Assembly (NCBI GenBank): GCA_030141605.1
Contig: JAQGDQ010000094.1
Coordinates: 560,001 to 624,000, forward strand
Direction: 5' to 3'
Source: Tubiluchus corallicola
Lineage: Eukaryota > Priapulida > Priapulimorpha > Priapulimorphida > Tubiluchidae
Length of the DNA: 64,000 nucleotides
The notes below the pieces were generated by a model. That model ran no database searches. It was not told the DNA's origin and saw only the letters and a program-made list of their open reading frames with translations. Of the stretch, positions 1 through 13,100 are shown in pieces. Both the position numbers and the translations under genes were made by a program. How positions within the stretch are numbered: the stretch's first letter is position 1; every line of letters begins with the position of its first letter.

Positions 1-1032
1 GTACCACATTTAATTGAATTTTGATATTGATCCTTAGTGCTAGATGCTGTTGTTTGTTCGGAAGTTTAAGTTTCTTAAATTCTTAATAATGCTTTAAGTG
101 TCTTAACAAAGTGTAGGCTATTCTGTCTGCTATTTGGTGCTAGATGCTATTGTTTGTTTGGAAGTTTGAGTTTCTTAAATTCTTAATAATTCTTATGTGT
201 CTTAACAAAGTGTAGCTATTCTGTCTGCTATTTGGGTGTTGATTTATTCTCCTTTGTAATGAGAGTAGTATAGACCAGGTTTCCCCGTCAAGGAGCCTTT
301 GTAGTTGCTGCTTAATAACTGATGTTGTGTACGTATTTTTTCTTACTATTGCACAGTTGTGAAATTAGCTATTAGTGGGTATTAATAGCTAATTTTTGGG
401 GAGCCATGTAGCTGCCATGAGTTAGATGCATTTTCTAATTTCGTGCACATCAGCTTTGTTTAGCAAGTATTATTTCCTCACTCGGCGATGAGGCTTTGTG
501 GAAGAGCATGCGCTCATGGCAGGTCAGCCATGATTAGTGAAATTATATTGTTAAATAAATGTTCTGTATACTTTTCCCACTAGTTTTTGCATTTTTTTGA
601 CCACCAGTGAATGCCTATTTACTACCTCAATGAGTCAGTGAATTGCCATTGCAGTTAAACTGTTTATAGTGATTTCTATTAGTAGTAATATTTAAGTGCA
701 TATGTATGTTTTTAGGTAAATATGTTTGAAGTTGCTATCACAACTGTTATTGATTACCAAATATCAACTGTTTGCTCAGAGTATCCATTCTGTTACTGCT
801 AATCCCTGGACATTCCTAGATGCACATTAGGTGCTCATAAATGCAGTTTTTCCCTCAGGGGTCTTTTTATCTGTACATGGAAATCTCTACCAAAAAAATT
901 TCCCCTTACATTGAATACTGAAATACTAAATGGCATGTATAACTATTTTCATTTATTTATTACAGAATGTTTTGAAAGCTATGTAATGCCTCGGAATACA
1001 TTACAAAACTGGTTGCATTAATTTTTTTTCAG
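1..1032. other. Upstream intron/5' flank of LRRFIP
   Basis: AT-rich sequence with no usable reading frame. It ends in the acceptor for coding exon 1, so at least its right part is intronic. It contains a 100-bp tandem duplication at its left end. Confidence 0.6.
38..235. repeat. Two-copy ~100-bp tandem duplication
   Basis: TGCTAGATGCT starts at 38 and again at 138. Both copies run through AAATTCTTAATAAT and TGTCTTAACAAAGTGTAG to TTCTGTCTGCTATTTGG, with a few substitutions and small indels. Confidence 0.85.
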
Positions 1033-1138
1033 AATGTCGAATTCTTCACCATCTAGTTCTACGCCTGGCAGTGGCAGACGAAGAGGGGACCGCCAGTACG
1101 CAGCAGAAGATGATGCACTTAGCAAAATAACTAAAGAG
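1033..1138 (+). CDS. LRRFIP coding exon 1 (short isoform start)
   Basis: The acceptor TTTTTTTTCAG is at 1022-1032 and the ATG follows one base later at 1034. It encodes 35 residues ending in Lys-Glu before the donor GTAAGA at 1139. The segment DDALSKITKE matches the family pattern EDEALSNIARE that precedes the shared AE-RLAAKRAARAEAR block. Confidence 0.9.
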
Positions 1139-4100
1139 GTAAGAACGTCTTCTTTCTTGAGATAAACTGATTCAAATTAGATTTGCTACTGTTGTTGGTC
1201 TGCTTACAGTTAAATTCACTCATAATGCCCTATGCACACCATTACGTAACATGGAACACAGTTTTAAATAATTAAGAAATCAAGCTAGAATAATGTGTGG
1301 GACATTCAGAATTTTTTTCTGATTAAATGCATTGGCATTACATTACTCACAGAATTAGGCTTAGAAGACTATAGAGGCATGCTTATCCAGGCCTGGCTTA
1401 GTTTTATCCATCAGTTGGAACTTTATTAGTTGATAAAGTTTGACCTGCATCAAGTATTATTTGCATTTTACCGTTTACTTACTGAACTGCAGCAAAAAAA
1501 TTGGTTAAACTTGCATATCAACAGCTGGGATTGAAGTGATAGTGACAGTTGATAATTTTCTGGTGGTTGGATGACTTGTGAAATTTGAAGTTTGACAATC
1601 AAACTAAAATCGTGTGCTTGTGCCATCTCTAACAACTCTTGCAGTTGTGGATTAGCCTCTTATCAGCGTCAGCTAAGGATGCTTGGTGATTGCTCATTCG
1701 ATGGTTTGGTTAGCTATATCAGTCCTATATACATATATAAAGTAAACCTAGTTTTAATCAGAATACGTTTCATTGTATATTACTTACATATTATTTTTAG
1801 TAATATTATAAATTTGTTAATTGGCTTTAGTAGGCGACTAGTATTTTCATAATTTGTATTGTTTAGCAGATCTATAACATAGTTGTTTCTGTCTTAGAAG
1901 TTGTGAGTTCAATAAAAATGTCATCTGTCATTATCCTACTGGTGTGTGACATTAAAGATAAAATTGGAGTAATAATAATCACTGTCATGTAGTTGTAATT
2001 CCTTATTTACACTCAACGGTTACAAGTAATGTCATATTTTTCTAGTATGCTTTCGCAATGGAATGAACTTAACGAATTTTTTTTATAAAAGATAGCCTAC
2101 GAAAATGAAGTAAGTTTAAAAAAATTTTAATCAAACCTTTGTAGCACATTTTATAGTATTTAAAACATGTGTACTTATTGTCTGATTAGGTAGAATTTGT
2201 AAAATTATGCTAATTTAGTTACTCATACGAGAATAACTGCTTTCCAGTTAGATGATTTGTACTGTAAATAATTTTCGACCCAAAGTTATCAAGGTTTAAA
2301 TAAGCCGTTTTACAGTTCCATGATGATGATTGATGATGATTGTGAAAACGTCAAAGGTTAAGCATACCAGACAAAGCATTTGTGTATACTTTACAACACC
2401 TCGCAGCCTAAGCTAATGTAATAAGTACTAAGAGTTTTAACAGATAGCTAGATCCGTACCTAGTTCATTTTTTGTAATGTATAATTAAGCAAAGTCCATG
2501 TAAAATAACTGAAGTTACTGAACTGATGCAGCAGAGCTTTGCTTTACCCACAGGTCATGTGACCATTATAATTAAGACGCGTTGCTGTGGTACACTTAAC
2601 TTTTGACCTGCAGTAACTGTGTGTGCACACAACGTAGCTGTGAAAAGGCTTATTAATAAAGCACACTTTTCAAAATTGTCAACTGTGTCATTTTTTGCAT
2701 CAATTTTCAAACTATATTATTTAACTGTTTAAGTGGATGCAAATTAATGCTTGTTTTGAGCATGTAGGTTGGATGTTTCTATATTTGAGCTAAAAGATTT
2801 GGGTGGAACGTTAATAAAATAAAACACTCAAGTTAGCAAATTTGTAGGTATTTTTGAATACATATATTAAGCATACAAACCGATGAAGGTTAGTAGATTA
2901 TTTTACTGTTTACTGAGGGAAGTGCTGAAGTGTCTGTAGATTTATATTGTATTTGCTTTAGATTTTCGCTTAAAGGCCTTTTCTTTTGTTTTTACTAAGA
3001 TACAGTAAAACATGAGCATTTGTATAATGTTGCATTGTTATTGACCTGTTGTTTGCTTTCTATGCCAGCAGCTTTGCTTTCTATAAATTTTAATAATGGT
3101 CTGGCCATAAAGTTATTCCTGGGTAGCTGTAGTTTATTTGATAAGATTTGAGTCTTGTTACTGAAACTTTGTTGTAAGATTGTTGTATGAGACAAATAAA
3201 TTCCGTTCCGTTCAAGTTCAGTTCTGCCCTTTGGTTTCGGTATTGTTTATTTTACTTTCAGTTTCTTGCATAAACGCATGTAATATAAAATTGCCGGCCA
3301 ACTTTTGAATTATTATGTTGTTTTTCTTCACATGGTAAAAACACCATTTTCACCAATAGATTGTCATGTATTAGTAGAAATGTAGTTGTAATCAAATTCA
3401 TTCTCTGCACCTGGGTTACATATGCATCCATTTTAAAATGCTGACCCCTCTATGGGTTTAGTTGTGTCACTCGTCTAGCCGTCCTCTTGTATTCAGACAG
3501 TGTTACAAGCATCTAGGTTGCACAGCGATCAGATTTGCAAAAGATTTGGTAATCGTTCAACCGCCTGCACCTACCTACCTTTGTGAGTGCTTGGTTCTGC
3601 GCATTAGCTACCAATACCTGTATTTTAATCTATACCTTATCGTAGCGCTTATCTTAGCTGTTTACATTGACCTGTTTTCGGTGTTCACAGTAGCATTTGC
3701 TCTCGGAGGCTAGTCAGTTGACATCACATCCTGCGATACCGGATGGGAGCTTTCTTCCTTACTTTCCAGTAAATTAACAGAGTTAAAAGTGGTTTGTGCG
3801 GTTTAGCAATTGACGCGTGAGTCTGTTTAATAGATTTCTAACTTTGCATTGGAGATGACCAAGTTCTGAAAGCGGAACCAAGTAAAAAATGTGCCTCAGG
3901 CAAACGGGTTAATTGCAATGTGTACATAATATCCCAGTGTAAGCAAGTTATGCCTCACAGATCAGGTCACATGTGTATGAGTTTAAGCTCTCAATGTACA
4001 CGTCAATGCGCTGACGATTAAACTCTTCTCGTTGTTGGGATTGTCTTGCATAATTGTTGTTTATGAAGTAAAGATCATGACATTTTGGTAAAAATTGTGG

Positions 4101-7100
4101 TTATTTTCAATTGGGTGTGTTCCGTGTTTCGCAGCGGACTTTAGACTGCACACGTATTCGTGTCTGCAAGTGAAAACACACACAGTGCTCTGTACTTGAG
4201 ACCAAGCTGTTTCGTTTACCTGTTCTTATATAGCAAGTCATATTGCCTGAACGCTATTTGATGTATTCTTCACTAATCCGCAACATTACCATAAATACGT
4301 AACGATCAATAAATCAACTGCTTTATCAGGGTGTAACATAGACCTTGTATGTGTTTGCCTGGCATTAAATACCCACATGATTTTAAACAACGCAGTGTGG
4401 TTTATTTATTCTTTAATGTAGCTTGATCATTGCCTAGCTAGAACAAAAGAATTCAGTGTGTTGGTTATCCTCGTACTACAGCAGTGCATTTGGATTGTAT
4501 AAAGTGTATAAAGGTACATTGTGTAAAGTTGGCTGTAACTTCATAGGAATTTGCAACGAATATGGAAACTGTGATGGTTTGCCGTTGTTATACGATTTTG
4601 ACCTAGGGACAACAAAAATGTCTGGATTTTTTTCTAAAATTTTCTCAAAAAGACATTCATCTTCTGACGTGGACGAAGAGACAACAGAAAAGGTAGAATC
4701 ACCCAGAAAAGGAGAGAAACCAAAGCGAACTAAATCTGAGAAGAAAAGTAAGAAGAAGGGGGGAAGCTTCTTGGTTGAAGAAGTGAGTAGTACTAGAGAA
4801 GAATTAACAGAAGATGCAAAAGAACATCTGGAGGCAAGTAATGACCCAACAGAAAACTTTGGCAGTAGACATGCAGGCAAAGATTCTAAGCCAGATGATA
4901 CAGTATGCATTCAAGACATTGATATAAATATTGTTGAAAACACAGATGATTTGGATGCAAATGAAAGCAGCATTGGCTTTGAATGGGGTGAAGAAGAGGA
5001 AAGTTTACTTGAAGAAGGTGATGATGTAGAAGTAGCTGGGTCTTCCATTTTGTCCAATGAGGAATTATTTCTTGAAAAGGAAGGCAAAAAGGAAACTGAT
5101 TCCGGAAAAACAGATCTACAGAAAGATGATCCGGGTGTTCTTATAAAAGATGAAGTCAAAGGAAGCAGTTTCTTGGAAGGTGTTTTAATTGCCCTAGAGC
5201 AAGATAAGCAAGTGATAAATATTCACGAAGAACAGGAATGTTTGTTAAAGACTGCACAAACAATGAGTGTACAGAAAGATCATTTTATGGAAATAAAGCA
5301 AAGTGATGAACATGTTTTGAGTGATGACACAGCAATATATTTACTGCAAGATAAGCAGATTTCTCTTGAATTTCAGCCAGTGAATTCTTTTCCAGAAGTT
5401 GTTAAAATGGAAAATCAAAATTCAGTTTCCGAAGTTACTGATAACAGAGAGGACAATGAATCATTTGAAGGGGATGCTAGTCATTTGGAAGAAAAAGCTA
5501 TACAGCACATCAGGGTTAATGACATAACTGATGTAAGAGCCAAAATCCAAGAGGAAGTAAAAAGTAGTACTATCATTGACTCGAATTTTATTTCGCAATC
5601 ATTCATCGATCAGAGTGGTGATGACATTAAGAAAGATCTGTTTATTGAAAACAATGTTTATGTTGAGCCTGTTGGTAGCTGCGATGAGGAAAATGGTAAA
5701 CTAGAAAATTCACCAGACAGAGCTTTTACTTCAAAAAATACGAGCGAGCATGCAGATACTAAGGAGGAACTTTGTATAAAAAAAGAAACTGCAGTAGAAA
5801 GTGGAATAGTGAATACTGATGATTCTGGAAAAGTTGACCTAAGTCCTGTTGATAGTGATAATAAAATTGGTGTATTTGGCACTCCCGGCATCCTTCATTC
5901 GAGTGGTATTTCTTTTGGTGAAAATGACAGATCAAAACTACCAGCTGAGGTTAACCTTGAAGACATTTCAATCCTAAAAAGTGAAAATCACCTTTCTAAT
6001 GATGATACTCAACAAGAACATTCCAGTCAAATCTCTGGCTCTAGTTTAGTTCTTGAATGCTCGATTCAAGGTGCAAACAAAACAGGAGGCAATTCACAAC
6101 ATTCCAGTCAAGACATAGATGTGAGCTCAAGTCAAGAACACTTCCCTCGGGAAATAGACAGTACCTCACGCCAAGAACATTCCTTTCAAAAAAACAATAT
6201 TAACTCGAATTCAGAATCTTTTACAAAAGAAGTAGTCAGCAGTGAAGACAATTCAGAATGTTTTACTAATGAAGCAGACTATAGCTTAAGTTTTGCAAGC
6301 AAAGTCAACATAAGTGCTGGGAAAGTAAAAATTGCAATTAACAATGGTAATAATTATCCTCAAGAAATTCTGCTCGATAATCAAGATGAGAAGAAACACG
6401 TTTGTGTAACGTCATTTGTGTCTGATAAACTTCTTTACCCTGATGGTCAACCTTGTGATGACAATACTGGTAAAACAATAGAAAAGAATGAGTTACCAGG
6501 AGGAAGCAATGAAACTGCAGATATGAAACTAAATATAGTACATGCCAGTCTTGGTACAGGTCCTTGGGCTGCTGTCATTGAAAGTGATGACAGAAACCTT
6601 GTGTGCAGCAACACCATTAAGCAAACAGGAGTAGTGGAAAATTCATCAATAACTATTGTAGAACAAGACGTAGGAAAAAGAAATGATGCTGTCTTAAAAG
6701 GAAATGAAGAAAAAGGTAGCAGCTTTGGTGATGAAGTGAAGACAGAGGGAAGACAAGCAGCAGTTAACAACACTGGCTTTTTGGTTGATTCCGAACACCA
6801 AGATGAAAAATATGTAGACGATAGCTTAAATGTTACTGCTTCTACAGGTATCAATATAAATGCAAGTGTTGATGAAGATGTGTTTAATCTTGGTAACTCC
6901 ATATCTGAGTCTGAGGAGTATACCATTGTACACGATGAAGAGAAAGCATTGAATAACCAACCTATGACAGATGCTACACCAACTTCCAAAGTGTATGACT
7001 TAGATACTGTTGGAGTGGAAACTGCATCTGTAGACGATTTTGTTGAAGAAGCTGCTGATAAAGAAAAAATAAAAAATGAAACAAATGCTAATGTCAGAGA

Positions 7101-10100
7101 AGAGCAGGCAGATAGCTCTTTAACTGATAAAGAGAAGATCAAAAAAGAAGTTGACAATAGACATGAACATCAAGGTCGGAGACGGCTAAAATCGGCTGAA
7201 GCAGAAAAGGCTTCTGACTCCACATTTTCTGTTGCCCTTGGTAACACTGATGAGGTGCTTCTTATTCTTTTTTTTTAAATTTGTTATTTCGTTTATGCCA
7301 TATCTGATTTGTGACTGAACTAGAATAAAAATTTGTAATGATATTAGTCTTTCATTGCATAATAATTGATAATATTAATGCTTATTTAACAACAAGTCTT
7401 TAACATGAAACAGATTTAGATCTTGATCAGGTATGGGACCATAACTCTTATTACAGGGCCAAGCTTTTTGGGTAGGAAGTTAATTGCTTAACAGGACTAA
7501 CAGTTGAGTATTTAAACTGTGTTCATTCTTATATTGTGCATTTTGCAGTGTACTTTTTATGGCCAGAAGAGAAAATGCAAACCTTGTGTTAAGGTGGATG
7601 AGAACAATCAGATTACAAAAACGCCTAAGTGCATTAATTATTAGCAATGATTATGTTTTTACCATACCTTGCCATAATAATTGTAAGAAACTCTGATTAT
7701 GTGTAGAACCTTTACTGTTTATTCTAGTTTCCTATCATTTTTCTTTTCTGTAATATTAATTCACATAAATTGATTATTAGAATTTTGAATTTGTCTGGCT
7801 CATTTTTTTGGAGAGCAGAAAATTCTTGTTTTCTCCTTTTCTGATTATCAATTTCTTTATCTGTAATATTTCCTCATTGATGTTCCAACTCCACCTTTAC
7901 AGCTAAATCAAAGTCAGACTAATTGAATAACTTTTGCTTTTGTAGGCAGAGCAACGGCTGGCAGCAAAGAGAGCAGCAAGGGCAGAAGCAAGGAAGATTC
8001 GAATGCGGGAGGTAGAACGGCAGCAAGCAGAGGTATAATATATTATGTGCTTTGTCTTTTTAAAGTAGGTGTAGCTTTAAGTGCAGTATTCTTCAAATGT
8101 TTTTACTGTTGAGCTGTATTCTACCTGCTGTATTTCCTGTGCGAGTGACAATTTTAATGCCTTTATTGGGCATTAATTTATACTGAAAAGAGATTCTATA
8201 TGCATTTCTACAGCTTTTAGCCAGTTTTGGGACAGTCATAATTGGGGAGTGGACATAAAAGATCAAGTTGAAACGTTCAAATTCGATTGAAACAAGTTTT
8301 TTAGTTCAAATTCAACTTGAAATTTTAATAATTGAATCTAGTGATTTAACACTTCAATTACAAAACTTTAAACAGAGATAAAATTTTGTCTGCAGTTACA
8401 AAATTATTAACTTGGATTAGCCTTTTGTACAATTTCCATTTATTAATTTACTTTTTTAGTAACTTGTAGCTAAATTAATGTTTTTACATGCAGCATTATT
8501 TTTTTTATTATTGAATTTGATTCAAATTTGAGTAAAATCAACTTTCAAGATTCAATTTCAAACCTTAAAAATAGATTTGGTGCATGTTCGCCCCATTCAT
8601 ATTTTCTTGTTTGCTATACTAGACTTCATAGATAACTGATACCCCAGTAAATCAGCAATGATGCAAAGTACTGGTGTTACTGATACATTTGTTATTCTAT
8701 TCAGGCTGAATCAAATGAAGTTCGATATCGTGATGCTGCAGATGGAACTCCCAGGGTATGTTAGTGATGTCATTCCAAACACACACGCATTCCATTCTTA
8801 ACTGACACCTTTTTAATTCTTACACAGTTACATAATGTCGTTCTTAAGACACGCACAATAAATGATGGTATTTATTTCACACTGAGTGAAGGATGTCACT
8901 CTTATTCTTAACTCCCTGTCGTAAATAATATCATTCTTTAATTGCTTGAGGAAATGATGATATTTTTAACTTACATACAGGAAATTATGTCAGTTTTACT
9001 TCACACTGAGTAATGATGCACTCTTTACTCAGATACAGTTAGTTTTGGTCACTATGCCAGAAAGCATTATATGGACTCACATTTTCTTGAACTTATTGCA
9101 CAGAAATCTTTATAAATAGGTTTAATCTTACACCATTTTGCACTTCTTTAACTGAATGATTTTTTTTGTTCTAGACGTACACATCACGGGCTGGATCCGA
9201 TTCATCTGTACGTTCCGGAAGGCGTGGTAGTGATGGTAGCGAATCAGAGGTTAAAGAACTTAAGGTAGTAACATTTCATTTTAAGAATTAGTTCATAGTT
9301 ATTAGTAATCATTGTCAATATTTGTTGTAAAATAAGACAAGAAAAGATATTTATTCAGGATAACTTGTTTGAGCAAAGCTCGTTTACAACAAGGTTCTGA
9401 TTAGTGCAATGTTTGCAAACACTTTTCAGGCTAATGCCAAAAGAAACATATATTTTGAACAAAAACAAAACGCCAAAATTTAAAAGCAGTTCAAAAAGAT
9501 AAAGTTTAGAATGCACAATACAATTAATTAGAGTAACACTCTTGATAAAAATTTTTAAGGTGACCGTTAAACAAGTTAATATTGCTACTGCTCCTTAATT
9601 CAGTTGACAAAGAATTCTCTACTTTAACCCTGCTGTAGTTTAGAGATTTTTGTCCAACTTGTGTTCGGCATAACAGTATTTGCAATTCTGACTGACCTTT
9701 TTCGATACTGATGTGAATATTCGAGAAAGTGTTGATTTAAAGGGTTTTGGTCACTTTTAAGAATTTTGTACATAAAGTATGCCATTTGCATTAGCCTTCG
9801 GATTTCCAGTGGTAACCAGTTTAGTGCATTGTGATAATGTGTTCGCATGCGTCACATTTTAAAATAATTCGTGCATCCCTGTTATGCATGATCTGTAATC
9901 TGCTCAGTGATGTAGTTTCAGCAATAATGTACTATGATAAACAGTAGTCAAAATATGGTAGCATTAAACTGTTATGAATCGGCATTGCAGCAAGTGGAGT
10001 GAGATTTTGACGAGTTCTACAGAAATAACCAATGTTTTTATTAATCTTACTTCTCACGAAATCTATATGCGCTGTAAATTTTAAACTAGAATCATCTATT

Positions 10101-13100
10101 ACACTATGAACTATGAAAATACACCTTTAGAAGTATTTTGTGGTTGTTATGGAATTTAGAAGCTTGTTGTCATAAGACAGTTGAATGTTAGGGTCTTCTA
10201 AAGATGTAAGTTTTTGATTAGTGCCAAACAGCATTACATCGATTTTATTTAAATTTAAAACTAATTTATTTTTGAAGAACCAGTCTGATGCTTTTCCAAG
10301 TTCATGCAATAGGACTTTGGTTCTTGTCTGGAGTGATTTATGCTGATAGATCAGTACTGCATCATCAGCGTACATAAAACAACCAGCATTTTTGCAATTT
10401 TGAGGAAATCATTAATGTACAGGATAATCAAAAGAGGAATGAGAACCAAACCCTGAGTAACCTCAATTTCAATATTACTAATAATGGTAGTAATAATGGT
10501 TTGAATATTCGTTTACCACCTGGCTCAATTTTGTTAGTAAAAATAGTATAAGTTTTGCGATTTGAAACTTTGTGATCGATTTACAGTACGTTGGTCTTAA
10601 ATTTAAGTTTTTTGTGATTTGGTTATGAAAGCTTATTTGTCTAATCTGTTTACGTAATGAGACTGAAAGGCCTATCCATTACTGTCTATTTAGTGATTGT
10701 ATATACACTGCTGAGAGTATGAAAATAATATATTATCATCTCATTTTGCCCTCAGTGCACTGTCTATAGCTTCATTTACTGCACAGTGGTATTTCTGTTG
10801 GGTCCTCGTGAATTGTACATGCATTATCTTAATGAGTCTTCTCAATTTACACCATTATGAGGTTTAATTTATTACAAGTGACCATGCCCTTCTTTTAAGA
10901 CTAGACGTAAACAGGTGCTGTTCAGTTGCCTGTGCCTTGTTCATTGTCTGGACTGGTGTGTCTTCTTAGAGAATTATCATTGATAATGATGTAGGATTTT
11001 GATCTACTACGATCATCTGTATGGTGCCAAACAGTACAAAAATGACTTTTGCATTTTTCATTAAGTGAAACAAAATTTAGCCGAATTTTCCATTTATAAT
11101 AATTTTTGGTGCTTTTGCAGAAAGATCTATCTGACTTGGAGGAAAAGTTTAAGAAATCAATGATAACTAATGCACAGCTAGACAATGAGAAATCAACTTT
11201 GATGTATCAACTAGATTTACTAAAAGATGATCTAGAAATGAAAGATGAAACGATGTGTCAATTACAACGTGAGATTAAAGACATGTCTAGGGTAAGTAGA
11301 AATTGAGGTCATTTGACAAATTGACACATCACTTCCTATGTGAGATTAAGGAAACTCGGGTATGTGGAAACCGACATCATTTAAGGAAATGATGTTAGCT
11401 ACGATTTGAAAATTTAAACTATTTATCAAAGTCAGGTTACTTACATCATGAGATTAAGGATGTATTTAAGGTAAGTGGAAACTGAGATGAAATGATGTCA
11501 GTTACAACATGAGATTGATGGTGTGTCTAAGGTAAATGAAAATTGAGACTATTTGACAAAGTGATTTGATTTTATAAGACATTTTTAAATGTAATTATGC
11601 TGATGACCGTCGTTGTTGTTTTTTCTTATAATTTTATAATTATCTTATCGTTTTTCAGGAATACGACTTTGCCAAACGGGATTTAGATTCCTCAAATAAG
11701 CAAGTAACGAATCTCAAAGAACAAGTCCAGCATCTGATCACGTTGATTCAGGTGAAGCCAGCCAGTTTTCACTGCTCTTTTGTTTGCTAATGCAATTCTG
11801 GTGTATGATTTTCTGTAAAACTTGATAAAATAGAGACACAGAATGTGAATATAATTCCAGTGATTTAATGAACTTGGTGACACCTCTTAAATTAACACAG
11901 ACACGTGCGCCGGCAGGCGGATGCACTGACACACATGCGTCCACAGAATTTCTTGAGAAAAATTTTTTTGTGACTAAATAAAATTTTTTAGCAGTAAACC
12001 AAGAAACACATCAACCCCTTGTTATTATTAACAAATAATTATTAAATTTTGTGTGAGCAGTGGATGGGCTGTAAACTTAACAGTCTTAAATCGGTTTTAT
12101 GTTTGACTATCCACATTTTGCTGGATAGATAATCTTGACACTAAATAATAATTAATAAATTAAGCTTAAGTAATTGGTCATCCACATTCCAAGTGTATTA
12201 CGAATTCGCTTTTAAGATATATGACTACTACAATAGAATACAATGAATATTACCTAGGTAAATGTAGGTAAAATATATTTATCTGAGCAGAATTTTTCAC
12301 ATTTGAGGAAGTCTGCGTACCAGAATTTAAATCTCATTTGAGGCCTCCAACACAAACAAAATAAACAGCTATTGAGGTGATACAAAAAGGTGTTAAGGTT
12401 TGATTACAGTATTCACCTGTAAGTGTAATAAACTCTAATAATGTGTCAATTCAATTCACATCTCATGTTACATGTGATGATGATTCCCGCAAGGAGAGTT
12501 AAAATATTATATTTAAATTTTAAAACCTTTTTTAAATTTCCTCTATATCTGTTGCTGTTTGCCTTTTGCCAATGATTTGCATTTTTAGGGCCATTTACAA
12601 GTGTTTGAAAATTGTGTTAGTTTGTTATTTATGTAGTAATTAGTTTTTCGATAGTGAGCCCCTAATTTTTAGATAAAAAAGGTAAGTTCACTCTAATTGG
12701 AGTAAAGAAAGTAAAATCTTGCACACACATTTGCCATGCCACTTGTACATATTTAGAATGCTGCTTTATTTGGTAAACAGACATTCTACGCTCTTTGCCT
12801 GTTTGAGCTTGAGTTTTAGGTATAAACTGCTTTCACATATTAAAAAATATGTAAATTATAGTGAAGCTTCATTTATGATCTAAAATTTATTAAAATTTAT
12901 ATTAATAGCTATATTTGTTTACATAGTTTATTGTCAGCACTTCTCGCTGACAGAGACAACAGAACAGAGACAAGGTTTATTCACTGTGAGAACTAGTGGC
13001 ATTTCGTAGCTGCTGTAGAGGCATGTAACTTGCTCAGAGTAATTTCTCTGAACGCTACTGCAAGATCTGTCACGAAATTTGGCCACGCTTACTGATAGAG

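Noticed and set aside
4456-4617. 54-residue upstream extension of the giant exon frame
   Set aside because: Begins at GTG, no ATG before 4618; likely leader sequence.
6447-7157. 236-codon open frame on the minus strand
   Set aside because: Antisense shadow of the giant LRRFIP exon; its Ser/Phe/Thr-rich composition is the complement of acidic codons and no homology is visible.
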